NCBI GenBank assembly: GCA_038239345.1 | Contig: JBBSEX010000009.1 | Span: forward strand, 173,998 to 237,997 | Direction: 5' to 3' | Source: JBBSEX01 sp038239345 | Lineage (GTDB): Bacteria; Acidobacteriota; Terriglobia; Bryobacterales; Bryobacteraceae | Length of the DNA stretch: 64,000 nt | In this document: piece after piece, positions 45,501 to 54,600 of the stretch | How positions within the stretch are numbered: position 1 is the stretch's first letter | How the letters are laid out: every line of letters begins with the position of its first letter | The notes under the pieces: generated by a model | What the model was told of the DNA's origin: nothing | The model's database searches: none | The model's input: the letters and a program-made list of their open reading frames with translations, nothing else | Position numbers and translations under genes: made by a program

Positions 45501-45924
45501 TACGCCGGGCGGGCCGACGCTCGGTCCAATCCGGCCGACGCAGTATTTCGGCAATGCGCAATACAGCAGTTCCAACGACGCGCTGATCAATGGAACCAAC
45601 TATCCGCTAGGGGGCGCCGCTTACTTCGACATCAAGGACGCCGGCGCGCCGGGCATTGGACGCAACTCGTTTCGCGGACCGAACTATTTCGGAACCGATT
45701 TAACATTGGTGAAAACGATCAAGTTGCCGGCGTCGTGGCATCTTGGCGAGGCCGGTTTGATTGACGTTCGGGCTAATTTGTATAACGTGTTCAACAATCT
45801 GAATCTGACGCCATTTGGCTTTTACGATTCCGGCGTGTTTGCCGACAGCGGACAGTTTGGACGTGCGACGCAGCCGGCGCTAGCGGGCCGGGTGGTGGAA
45901 TTTCAGGCGCGATTCAGCTTTTAA
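42532..45924 (+). CDS. Oar-like TonB-dependent receptor with carboxypeptidase-regulatory domain (first)
   Basis: Outer-membrane receptor of 1,130 residues. The signal peptide MFERLFSRNIVLFACSFLLL..ASA is followed by a CarboxypepD_reg-like beta-sandwich at about 25-110 (GTVTDASGAVVPNASVTL), a plug (LPQIGRDPYNLLRLAPGVFG...NNYQIDGVSVN) and a beta-barrel ending in FQARFSF. The acidobacterial Oar-like class usually lacks a SusD partner, and none is seen. The start is ATG 42532, with GAGG upstream; an in-frame GTG at 42520 adds four residues. The GH3 gene begins 26 bases after its stop, so it probably imports an oligosaccharide that the GH3 then cuts; substrate inferred only. Confidence 0.9.
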   Translation: MFERLFSRNIVLFACSFLLLAHTASAQFRGAIQGTVTDASGAVVPNASVTLTNSETKKTQSTTGSAEGFYRFSGLPPGRYSVEVVRQGFKKASLQDVALRGEETQGVDLSLETGGTTETVTVSATAAPTLQTENANVSMQLSEDAVRTLPQIGRDPYNLLRLAPGVFGDASRSNSGQANGLPNTTGPGGSNLSVFQTENQVQIVANGQRLSQNNYQIDGVSVNSLTWGGAAVVTPNQESIKSIRVSSGDYNAESGRNSGAQVEVVSQNGTNRLHGSGVFKYDDPAFNAYNKFGGPNAAPVRVNNFLRQFAASVGGPVIKNKLFFFFSYEGLRQSSTNYTTTYVETPQYRQQVVAARPNSLISQVFSNAGIAPRVVSYLSVPCPGGFAPGNCKPVNGGLDIGSLTGARGQYVDYFANPTGGGLDGIPDIAFAQLAVPSSSQGNQYNGRIDYNLSSKDSLAASLYVTKFDGYSADGGSDSRPLADIANSPTNTAAVITYNRILSPTTLNEARFNFTRFYSNQLTAAASTNFGIPRLEIEALPLPARITFGPQWAETTPSLAAQNTFEFRDSFSKIQGNHAFRVGGEIRWEQNNDNLVGGSRPLYTFRGLNNLANDTPVFEQINADPTTGAPAAAQRYFRTKDYAVFFQDEFKLRPDLTITYGIRWEYFTPLTEKQNRITNLELTTPFSLAGAKLQPVKQLTNPDYNNFAPRFGFAYNPTWRKNLVVRGGFGIYYTRVPDVLFANTRGNLPSFARYGICCGDNNSPFANGQILYALGSSNSIYSYPVNPKLAVGIDPVTGGLNGGAQTEVWGAQRDFPNGYAYIYSWEFQYALPSNMIASAGYQGSADHKLIRLVNQKFLYPSPANFPFNAVYFPQPDVNSNFNSLNLRLARTFTQGLGLEAKYRWSKSIDNLSYEGPGAVTNQTYPQDNHSERGPSDFDAKHFFVVSGQYELPWYKKQQGLIGKVLGGYQVAGIMTYHTGFPYTVKIGQSVNTPGGPTLGPIRPTQYFGNAQYSSSNDALINGTNYPLGGAAYFDIKDAGAPGIGRNSFRGPNYFGTDLTLVKTIKLPASWHLGEAGLIDVRANLYNVFNNLNLTPFGFYDSGVFADSGQFGRATQPALAGRVVEFQARFSF

Positions 45925-45950
45925 CAGATGGGAAAGTTGAACCCGCTCAA

Positions 45951-48170
45951 ATGACGATAATCCATCGCCAGGCAGCGTTGTTGTTGATCATGAGCGCCAC
46001 ACTTCCAGCCGCTCCACAAGATATCGAAAAGCGGGTTAGCGATCTGCTCGCCCGCATGACTATGGAGGAAAAGCTGGGACAGATGTCGCAGTCCACCGAA
46101 ATGCGATCGCCTGTCTCGGACGTGATCAAGGAGCAAATCCGCAAGGGGCGCTGGGGTTCCTTCATCAATGCGGGCGCTCCAGCCGACCGGGTAGAAGCAC
46201 AGAGGATTGCGCTGAAGGAAAGCCGCCTGGGCATTCCGCTGATCTTTGGGCGCGATGTAATCCACGGCTATCGCACCGTCGTTCCCATTCCGCTTGGTCA
46301 ATCGGCCAGTTGGGATCCGGAGTTAATCGAACAAGCCGCGCACGTCGCCGCGCTAGAAGCCAGCACCGAAGGAATCCACTGGACCTTCGCCCCCATGATC
46401 GACATCACGCGCGACCCTCGCTGGGGACGTGTGGCCGAAACATTGGGTGAAGATCCTTATCTGACAAGCGCTCTGGGCGTTGCGATGGTTCGGGGATTTC
46501 AAGGCAAATCGCTGAGCGATGCGGGATCGATCGCAGCCTGCGCGAAACACTATCTCGGATATGGCGCGACCGAAGGCGGGAAAGATTACAACACCACCTG
46601 GATCCCTGAAATGCTGCTGCGCGATGTTTTTCTTCCGCCGTTCCGGGCAGTGCGCGATGCGGGCGTGGCAACGTTCATGACATCGTTCAACGCGCTGAAC
46701 GGTATTCCCGCGTCGGGCAATGAGTTCACACTGCGCGGCATTCTGCGGAAGGAATGGAACTTCGACGGCGTGGTGGTGAGCGACTATACCGCCATCAGCG
46801 AAATGATTCCCCATGGCTACGCGGCCGATAGCAGCGATGCGGCGAAGAAGGCCGCTATAGCGGGCGTGGACATGGAAATGGTGAGCACCACTTACTTCGA
46901 TCATCTGAAATCGCTAGTGGATGCGAGACAAGTAACGCAAGGGACCATCGATGAAGCGGTGCGCAACATTCTGCGCTTGAAATTTCGGCTTGGGCTTTTC
47001 GATAAGCAGCCCGCCGGCGTGCCGTTGGAGAAATTATCTGCGGAGGGCGCGCGCATCGCAAGGCAGTTGGCCACGGAGAGCGCAGTCTTATTGAAAAACG
47101 ACGGCAACGTCCTGCCCTTGGCGAAGACCATCGGGAAGGTAGCGGTGATCGGTCCTCTCGCCGATAGCGGCGCGGATCAGATGGGTACGTGGGCGATGGA
47201 CGGCCGCGCGGATGAAATGCAAACGCCGCTTACGGCACTGCGCCAGATGCTGGGAAACGATCGCGTGATGTACGCGCCGGGGTTGAAAAACAGCCGCGAT
47301 ATCAGCCACGACGGATTTGCCGCGGCGATAGATGCCGCGCGTTCCGCCGATGCCGTCCTACTATTTTTAGGCGAGGAACAGATCCTCTCGGGTGAGGCGC
47401 ATGCCCGTGCTTTTCTGAATCTGCCAGGAGCGCAAGAAGCTCTGGTATCCGAATTGGCAAAGCTAAAAAAACCCACAGTGGCGATCATCATGGCTGGGCG
47501 TCCGCTGACGTTTCATAACGCGGCGGCATCGCTCAATTCCATCTTGTTCTCGTTTCATCCGGGAATGATGGGCGGACCCGCAATGGCCGATCTTCTCTTC
47601 GGGCAAGCGGTTCCGTCCGGCAAACTGACAATCACATTCCCCCGAACCGTGGGCCAGATCCCGATCTACTACTCGCACCAAAATACTGGCCGCCCACCAT
47701 CGCCGGGCGATCTCGGAATCCCCATGGGCGATCCGGTGGATCCGAAGGGCTACGTATCGAATTATCTGGATGTCGACTTTACGCCGGAGTATCCGTTCGG
47801 CTTCGGCCTGTCGTATTCCAGCTTCGATTATTCAAATTTGAAAGTATCGAGCCCGGCGATCCAACGCGGCGATAGCGTAGTGGTGTCGGCGACCGTGGCA
47901 AACACGGGCAAGTACGACGCCGATGAAGTGGTGCAACTCTATATACGGGATCTTGTCGCAAGCGTGGTGCAGCCCGTTCGTAAGCTGCGCGGCTTCCAGA
48001 GACTGCATTTCAAAGCAGGAGAGAAGCGGGCGGTATCGTTCACGCTAACCACGAACGACCTGGCATTTTATAACCAGAAGATGCAATTCGCCGCCGAACC
48101 AGGTTTATTCAATGTGTGGGTGGCGCCGGATTCGACACGTGGCGTACAGGGCGAATTTCGTTTACAGTAG
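45951..48170 (+). CDS. bglX: Beta-glucosidase, glycoside hydrolase family 3
   Basis: Exported GH3 enzyme of 739 residues. A signal peptide (to about APQ, residue 24) precedes the GH3 N-terminal TIM barrel with substrate-binding KHYLGYG and catalytic nucleophile Asp in VVVSDYTAISEM (SDY where many have SDW). The alpha/beta sandwich domain has LLKNDGNVLPL and LFLGEEQILSGE, followed by the C-terminal fibronectin-III-like domain (TNTGKYDADEVVQLYIRD-type). The architecture matches BglX. It removes terminal glucose from beta-linked oligosaccharides in the periplasm; linkage preference cannot be read from sequence. It is 26 bases after the TonB-dependent receptor and probably in one operon. The stop is two bases from the convergent gmd. 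Confidence 0.92.
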   Translation: MTIIHRQAALLLIMSATLPAAPQDIEKRVSDLLARMTMEEKLGQMSQSTEMRSPVSDVIKEQIRKGRWGSFINAGAPADRVEAQRIALKESRLGIPLIFGRDVIHGYRTVVPIPLGQSASWDPELIEQAAHVAALEASTEGIHWTFAPMIDITRDPRWGRVAETLGEDPYLTSALGVAMVRGFQGKSLSDAGSIAACAKHYLGYGATEGGKDYNTTWIPEMLLRDVFLPPFRAVRDAGVATFMTSFNALNGIPASGNEFTLRGILRKEWNFDGVVVSDYTAISEMIPHGYAADSSDAAKKAAIAGVDMEMVSTTYFDHLKSLVDARQVTQGTIDEAVRNILRLKFRLGLFDKQPAGVPLEKLSAEGARIARQLATESAVLLKNDGNVLPLAKTIGKVAVIGPLADSGADQMGTWAMDGRADEMQTPLTALRQMLGNDRVMYAPGLKNSRDISHDGFAAAIDAARSADAVLLFLGEEQILSGEAHARAFLNLPGAQEALVSELAKLKKPTVAIIMAGRPLTFHNAAASLNSILFSFHPGMMGGPAMADLLFGQAVPSGKLTITFPRTVGQIPIYYSHQNTGRPPSPGDLGIPMGDPVDPKGYVSNYLDVDFTPEYPFGFGLSYSSFDYSNLKVSSPAIQRGDSVVVSATVANTGKYDADEVVQLYIRDLVASVVQPVRKLRGFQRLHFKAGEKRAVSFTLTTNDLAFYNQKMQFAAEPGLFNVWVAPDSTRGVQGEFRLQ

Positions 48171-48172
48171 CC

Positions 48173-49186
48173 CTACTGGCGACTGAGTACGGACACCCTG
48201 CCATTGCTCTCCAGGGCGCAATCGGCCTCCACCATCTCCTGCACCAATTCCTGGAACCCGATGCGCGATTCCCACCCAAGCTTGGTCTTGGCCTTCGACG
48301 GATCGCCAACCAAGACCTTTACTTCGGCCGGGCGAAACAAGTTCGGATCGGTAGTAACGTACTTCGAGTGGTCAAGCCCAACGGCGGCGAAAGCGGCTTC
48401 CACAAATTCCTGAACGGAGTGGGTTGTGCCAGTGGCGATTACATAATCGTCGGGCTGATCTTGTTGCAGCATCATCCACATGGCTTCGACATACTCCCGC
48501 GCATGGCCCCAATCCCGCATGGCGCTGAGGTTACCCAGCGGCAGCCGATCGGACTTACCAGAGACAATCGAGGCGATGCCGGAAGTGATCTTTCGCGTTA
48601 CAAATTCATAGCCGCGGCGGGGCGATTCATGGTTGAACAAGATTCCGCTAGAGGCATGCAATCCGTAAGCCTCGCGATAATTCCGGGTCAGATCGAAACC
48701 CGCAACTTTGCTTATCCCATATGCCGAGCGCGGATGGAAGCGAGTGGTTTCGCGCTGTGGAATCTCTTCCACCTCACCAAACATTTCACTGGACCCGGCA
48801 AAATAAAACCGGCAATGACGGGCAACGTCCTTCACGGCGGCCAGCATGTAATGAGTTCCGTTGATGTTGGTGTTCATCGTGGAGAACTCATCGTCGAAGG
48901 AATAGCTGACAAAACTTTGCGCGCCCAGATGGTAACACTCGTCAGGCTGAACATCGGCGAGCACCCGATACAGACTGGGATAACTTTCCAGAGAAGCGGG
49001 ATGCAAGTGTATTCGGTCCAGAACCGGTGTCAGGCGATTCAGCCGGTGAACCGGATCCTGCAGCGCGACGCGGCGGACAATCCCGTGAACTTCGTAGCCC
49101 TTATCAAGCAGAAATTCAGCCAAATAAGAGCCGTCCTGGCCGGTAATTCCGCTGATCAGGGCGCGTTTCGCCGCGGGGAGTTGCAT
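48173..49186 (-). CDS. gmd: GDP-mannose 4,6-dehydratase
   Basis: Converts GDP-D-mannose to GDP-4-keto-6-deoxy-mannose, the first step toward GDP-L-fucose or GDP-rhamnose for surface polysaccharides. 337 residues. The Rossmann GITGQDGSYLAEFLLDKGYEVHG, the SSEMFG catalytic segment and YGISKVAG (Tyr-x3-Lys) are all present, and NHESPRRG is the Gmd-specific loop. ATG 49186 is chosen because it directly precedes the Rossmann strand; an in-frame GTG at 49225 adds 13 unlikely residues. No fcl/wcaG or rmd gene follows, so the next step is encoded elsewhere. It lies 54 bases downstream of the AraC gene on the same strand, suggesting co-transcription. Confidence 0.94.
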   Translation of the reverse strand: MQLPAAKRALISGITGQDGSYLAEFLLDKGYEVHGIVRRVALQDPVHRLNRLTPVLDRIHLHPASLESYPSLYRVLADVQPDECYHLGAQSFVSYSFDDEFSTMNTNINGTHYMLAAVKDVARHCRFYFAGSSEMFGEVEEIPQRETTRFHPRSAYGISKVAGFDLTRNYREAYGLHASSGILFNHESPRRGYEFVTRKITSGIASIVSGKSDRLPLGNLSAMRDWGHAREYVEAMWMMLQQDQPDDYVIATGTTHSVQEFVEAAFAAVGLDHSKYVTTDPNLFRPAEVKVLVGDPSKAKTKLGWESRIGFQELVQEMVEADCALESNGRVSVLSRQ

Positions 49187-49240
49187 CGCTTCACAATTGT
49201 CACCTATTCCATCGGGCGCCGCCACTTGCGTGACGATCGC

Positions 49241-50089
49241 TTATTCCTGGCGGTGGCGATCGCGGATTACTTTAGGGGACGCTCCAAGCAGGCGGCGCAT
49301 GTGCGTGGCCAGGTGGCTGTGGTGAGCGAAGCCGGTGTCGCGGGCAATTTCGCTGACGCCCAACTTACCTTCGTGCAGCAAAACCTTCGCTCGCTCTACT
49401 CTGCGCTGAATGATGTACTGATGAACCGGCACACCCATATCCTGCCGGAAGATCATCTTGCAATGCGATACACTGACGCCGGCTACTTCTGCAATTTGGC
49501 TTAGCGACAAATCGCGCGCCAGATTGTCCTCAATATAGGAGAGAACCTGGCGGAGGCGGCGACCGCCCATCCCACCCTTCGGGGTAACGGTGCTTCGGGC
49601 CCTGGAACTATGACGCGCCACCAGGCAAGCGGCGAGCGCGGTGGAAAGACTATCGAAAAAGACCCGACCGCCGGCATAGCTCGATTCCATCTCGGACTGG
49701 AATGCCCAGCCGATTTTTTCCATTTGCGGGTCTCGAATCTGAAAGCGATTCACAAATTCCAAACGGTCGGCGTATATACCGGAATCCTGGGCAACTTCTT
49801 CCAGCAAGAGCGCATCCAGGCTCAGAATAAGGGCGGTATCTTTGTCCTGAGGTTCCCAAATACTTGGCGTGTACGGCGGCACGATATCGATGTCGCCATG
49901 CACCAATAGGCCCCGATGCTTCTGGCCGCCGCGCTGACAGGCCATATAGACGGATCGTCCACTATGGATTGCGACGAATAAATTGCGTACGGCGGGGATC
50001 TCAACTTTTCCCGGAGGATCGGTTAAAAGCCGCACATGCACTTTCCGGGATTCTCTGGAAACGGAGGCAAGCTTAGGTTGCGAACTCAC
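49241..50089 (-). CDS. AraC-family transcriptional regulator
   Basis: Cytoplasmic regulator of 282 residues. The N-terminal 170 residues form a cupin-like sensing domain (HGDIDIVPPYTPSIW); it does not match a named ligand class. The C-terminal 100 residues carry two helix-turn-helix motifs: ARDLSLSQIAEVAGVSVSHCKMIFRQ and VSEIARDTGFAHHSHLATHMRRLLG. The second is the typical AraC PF00165 recognition helix. It starts at GTG 50087-50089 with GGAG just upstream, which is unusual but well supported. It probably controls itself and gmd, its immediate downstream neighbour; the binding site was not found. Confidence 0.9.
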   Translation of the reverse strand: MSSQPKLASVSRESRKVHVRLLTDPPGKVEIPAVRNLFVAIHSGRSVYMACQRGGQKHRGLLVHGDIDIVPPYTPSIWEPQDKDTALILSLDALLLEEVAQDSGIYADRLEFVNRFQIRDPQMEKIGWAFQSEMESSYAGGRVFFDSLSTALAACLVARHSSRARSTVTPKGGMGGRRLRQVLSYIEDNLARDLSLSQIAEVAGVSVSHCKMIFRQDMGVPVHQYIIQRRVERAKVLLHEGKLGVSEIARDTGFAHHSHLATHMRRLLGASPKVIRDRHRQE

Positions 50090-50157
50090 TGAACTCCATT
50101 ATGGCCCCAGGCCACGTCTATCGACTTCGGCTCAGCCCGATTGTCGTCCTTTTGTGA

Positions 50158-51225
50158 TCATTGCGGCGCGAGTAAGGCGAGCACGGCGAAAGACGTGGCT
50201 GCGTCTTGCATGAAGCGAATCTGATTCGATCCGGCCTCATAGTGTTTGTTCAGCGACTGCGCGTCCCAATAACCCAATTGGGGATTCTGATGGGATCGAA
50301 GCCAGTCGAGAGCCTTTTTCATCTTCGGATCCGTGGCCGCAATTCCAGCCTGGCGAAGGGTGAACGCTGTCAGCGCAGTGGCATAGCTGTTACTGCCGGG
50401 AACGGCCGGCGGCGCCGCGGGATGCGCGCTCCACGGACCGAGCGCTTCCAGAGTCCATCCGCCATCGGCTTCCTGTTTCTCCCAGATCTGCTTGAGGACG
50501 ACGTTTCGCTGCGGATCGGGCAGAGCTTCCGGTAGTTTCTTCGATGCCCACAATTGCATCAGACGATTATGAAGCGGCTGCGATTTCTCGGCGTCTCGCA
50601 AGTAGCCAAGTAACGCTTCAACATGCGTACGTACTTGCGGTTGATTGCGGTAACTTTCCGGAGCGGTGCCGACAGCAAGCGCGGCCAGTGTGGCGCCGTA
50701 GAAGCGCGATTCCGGCATCTCAAAAGGATCGAGGTTAAGGCTGAACCAGGGCCACGCGCCCTGCCCTTCGCCATTGGCGATTTGCAAAGACCAGAGCCGG
50801 TCAAAAGCCTGCAGGGTTTGCCGTGTAATACTTCCCTTGCCGGCATCATCCCGAACTAGAAAGAGAGCTGCATACACGGCTTCCACTCCGATGGCCTGCG
50901 ATAACAAGGGATCTTTCGTAAAGCCCGGCGAGAGAATCGACTGATCCTGTTTCCCCACACGATAGCGGATCCCGCTGAGTAAATCTGTTTCAAAGGAAGT
51001 CGGCTGACTCTGATGAAGCGCCGCACTCAGGGCAGGCCGTGCGAAAAGGTACGTCGCGCCAGTGTGACAGGACATGCACGTTCCACCGGGAGCCTTTGCC
51101 GCCCGCCATGCCGACCAATCCTTCTGCCGCCCATCCAGATACTCGGCCGCCAGGCGCGGACTCCAATCCTGACAAAGCGCCGGGATCGCCATTAGCAGCG
51201 GGAGGATGGCATAACGGGTTCGCAT
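50158..51225 (-). CDS. Exported mono-haem protein with squalene-cyclase-like alpha/alpha-toroid
   Basis: Protein of 355 residues, function unknown. The signal peptide is MRTRYAILPLLMAIPALCQ. A single CxxCH motif (GGTCMSCHTG) at about residue 50 predicts one covalent c-type haem. The rest resembles the terpenoid-cyclase/prenyltransferase toroid, with helical repeats and QW-like motifs (EADGGWTLEALGPW, QLGYWDAQSLNKHY, EGQGAWPWF), but no squalene-cyclase catalytic DXDD is seen, so it is probably not a cyclase. Such haem-toroid fusions occur in Acidobacteria and Planctomycetes. ATG 51225 is chosen for the signal peptide; an upstream TTG adds 14 residues. It ends 68 bases before the AraC start, and all three genes are on one strand. 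Confidence 0.75.
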   Translation of the reverse strand: MRTRYAILPLLMAIPALCQDWSPRLAAEYLDGRQKDWSAWRAAKAPGGTCMSCHTGATYLFARPALSAALHQSQPTSFETDLLSGIRYRVGKQDQSILSPGFTKDPLLSQAIGVEAVYAALFLVRDDAGKGSITRQTLQAFDRLWSLQIANGEGQGAWPWFSLNLDPFEMPESRFYGATLAALAVGTAPESYRNQPQVRTHVEALLGYLRDAEKSQPLHNRLMQLWASKKLPEALPDPQRNVVLKQIWEKQEADGGWTLEALGPWSAHPAAPPAVPGSNSYATALTAFTLRQAGIAATDPKMKKALDWLRSHQNPQLGYWDAQSLNKHYEAGSNQIRFMQDAATSFAVLALLAPQ

Positions 51226-51632
51226 TTCTGTACTGTCGCACGGACAGCGAATGTAGTCACGCCGCAATTCGGTTTAAAAGATCAGATTCGTCTGGAGATA
51301 TTAGCGGGGCGGCGCATCGTATTTCGTCTGCCAGGAGCAGATTCAGATGATGAAAGCACGATCGTCATCTATGAAAAGCAGTACCCAAAGTACTGTCGTT
51401 AGGCACGATCAGCCGTGCAGGATCAGATTCGGACGGTAAGACTTCCCATTCGCGCGGTATCTCCGTTTGCTGGTAGAAAATCTATTGTTTTGTGGATTTT
51501 TATTGTACGCCTGCTCATTTACAAGGCGATTTATTGGCTCCTATACTGGCGATAGTTTTTGCTTTAGGAATCTCAAATCGCGCCGCCGGCGTGGCATCTC
51601 GCACCGGCGGCCATGGTTAAGGGGCAAGTCTT
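51226..51632. other. 407-base intergenic region before the second TonB-dependent receptor
   Basis: No coding sequence is supported. It contains the promoter-like pair at 51518-51547, two partial direct copies of GATCAGATTCG (51281-51291 and 51421-51432 areas), and an AT-rich stretch from 51478 to 51560. It also presumably holds the promoter of the mono-haem gene on the other strand. I see no riboswitch or small RNA that I can defend. Confidence 0.6.
51518..51547 (+). promoter_or_regulatory. Sigma-70-type promoter of the second TonB-dependent receptor
   Basis: TTTACA at 51518-51523 and TATACT at 51542-51547 are separated by 18 bases; each differs from consensus at one or two positions. Transcription would begin near 51554, leaving an untranslated leader of about 79 bases before ATG 51633, which has AAGGGG upstream. 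This is the best promoter match I found in the window. Confidence 0.7.
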
Positions 51633-54600
51633 ATGAGGCGTTACGCCTTTACGTTCGCTACTCTTTTCTCGGCGCTACTACTTGTTGCGCCGGGCATCTT
51701 TGCACAAACGATTACCACCGGTGACATCACCGGAACGGTAACCGATGCATCCGGCGCCGTGGTTCCAAACGCCGCCATTTCACTGAAAGGAATCGATACC
51801 GGGGAAGCGCGAGCCGTGCAATCCAATGGTTCGGGTTCCTATCGATTCACGTTGCTGAAGCCCGGTACTTATCAGGTCTCAGCGGTTACTCCAGGATTGA
51901 AATCGGAAATCGTTACGGGCATCAACGTCTCCGTTGGCCAAGTGCAGACTCTGAATCTGATCTTAAAGGTACAAGAAGGAAAAGAGATCGTCAGCGTTAC
52001 CGACGATGCACCGCTGCTGCAGACCGATAACATCAACAACACGGCGACGTATAGCACGCGGCAAATTGAATTGCTGCCCTCCCCCGGCGGAGATTTGACG
52101 AACGTCGCTTTCACCGTTCCGGGCGTAGTGGTAAGCACGATGGGCGGCTTTGGGAACTTCAGTTCTCATGGATTGCCCGGTACGTCGAATCTGTTCACGA
52201 CGAACGGAATCGACAACATGGATCCGTACCTGAACGTCGCCAATTCCGGCGCCAGCAATCTGACGCTGGGTTCGAACGAGGTAATGGAAGTATCGGTGGT
52301 TCAGAATGCTTACTCCGGCCAGTACGGACGGCAAGCGGGCGCGCAAGTGAACTTCGTTACGCGCGGTGGAACGAATCAATTCCACGGGAACCTCCTGTAC
52401 AACTACAACGGTTCGTTCCTGAACGCCAACGATTTCTTTAATAACAGCACGGGCACGCCGCGATCCAGAGCGTTGTCCAATCAATACGCGGCATCAATCG
52501 GTGGAGCCGCGATCAAGAACAAGCTGTTCTTCTTCGCCGATACCGAAGGCATCCGTTATATCCTGCCATCCAGCGGCACGGTCGCGGTGCCATCGCAAGC
52601 TCTGCAGGATTACATCTTGCGCACCGTACAGCCGGCGCAGGTTCCGCTTTACCAGCGGGCATTCGGCCTTTATAATTCGGCGCCCGGCCGCAATCGCGCG
52701 GTGCCCGTAACCACGAATGGTCCGAACGCTAACGTATCGGACAGTTCAGGCAGTCTGGGTTGTGGTTCTCTCGCCAACACGCCCACCGGCATAGGGACGA
52801 AAACATTCGGCGTCGATACATCCTGCGCCGACGCATTCAATACCAATGTGTCGAATCAGAACAAAGAGTGGTTGATGACGGAGCGCGTCGATTGGAACAT
52901 CAACGATAAGCAGAAGATTTTCTTCCGCTTCAAGACCGATCATGGCCTGCAGCCCACCAACACGGACCCAATCAATCCGCTGTTCAACGCTTACAGCAGC
53001 CAACCCTCATACGAAGGGCAGATCACGCATACTTACGTGCTGACGCCGCGCTTGATTAACAATTTCGTGGGATCGGCCAGTTGGTACAGCGCCATCTTCG
53101 CGCCGGCGGATTTTAAGGCAACGCTGGCGGCGTTTCCAACGCAGTTCGTCATCAACGATGGCGGATCGGATGGCTCGGGCGGCATCACCGGCCTAGGCAA
53201 CCTCAATGGATCTTTTCCTCAGGGACGGCGCATTGGACAGCTACAAGTGGTGGACGATCTTTCTTACACCCTCGGCAATCACTCCCTCAAGACGGGCGTG
53301 AATTACCGCTACAATCGCGTCACCGATACGGGCAACCAGGTACTGACGCAAGCTGGACGCTTTACGTTCAACGGGCTGGATGAATTCGCCTCCGGTGTAA
53401 TCAATCCTGCAAGCGGCTCGGCCTATCAGCAACGCTACACCAGCGATTCGGTGGTGCACTTGCGGTTGTACAACATCGGTACTTACCTGCAGGACGAGTG
53501 GGCCTTGAAACCGAACGTGAAATTGACGATGGCTGTACGCTTCGATCACACGGGAAATCCATCGTGTGTCGATAACTGCTTCGCCCGGCTGGACAGCCCG
53601 TTTGGCGAGTTGCAGCACGGCACCGCCATCCCTTACAACCAATCGATTAAAACCGGCCTTTCCAATGCTTTTCCGAATATTGAGTCGGTTGCGGTGCAGC
53701 CTCGGGTGGGCATCGTGTGGAATCCCGGCCGATCCAAGGGCACGGTAATTCGCAGCGGATTTGGATTGTTCGCCGATCAATTCCCGGCGTTCCTCTCGGG
53801 CAGTGTCTTTAGCAATTCGCCCAACGTGTATACGCCTTCAGTGCGAACCGGCACGGTCAATTTATCCGGTACTGGTTCCGCCGCCGCCATCTCTCAATCC
53901 ACCGGCGCGGCCTTCCGCTCAGGCTTCGCGAATGGTTTGACATTGGCCCAACTGCAAGCGCAACTGGCTCCCGTGACCTTCACGCCGCCGCCCTACTTCT
54001 CGGTTCCCAATACCGTCAACAACCCGAAGTACGCCCAGTGGAACTTCGAAGTGCAGCAGCAACTGGGACAGAAGAATGTACTCAGCATCTCTTATGTCGG
54101 CAACAAGGGCTACGATCTGTTTATCCGCAATCTGAAGGTGAACGCCAGTGCGTCAGCCGCCACTTATCCAAACGGGTTTGAAGGGCTGCCGGCAACCGCG
54201 CCCGATCCTCGCTTCCGTATCGTGACCGATATCAGCAATAGCGGGACCAGCAATTACAACGGACTTTCGCTTTCGCTACGGCGCGGTTTTGGCTATGGCT
54301 TCCAGGGCCAGGTCAGCTATACATGGAGCCACGCGTTGGACGAGGTATCCAATGGCGGCACCACGCTAGTGTTCGGCAACGATTCTCTCAGTAGCCAGAT
54401 CGATCCGTATAATCTGCGCCGCCTGAATTACAGCAATGCCGATTACGACATCCGCCACAACCTGGCGGCGGACTTCGTCTGGGAAGTTCCGTCCAGGGTC
54501 AATAACCGTTACATGAAGGCGGCGCTCGGCGGATGGTCCGTTGCCGGCAAGATCTACGTCCGTACCGGCACGCCATTCAGTGTCTTCAACACCAAAATCC

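Noticed and set aside
48116..49504. 462-codon plus-strand frame over gmd and the end of the AraC gene
   Set aside because: Antisense to two strongly recognised proteins; the translation has no domain.
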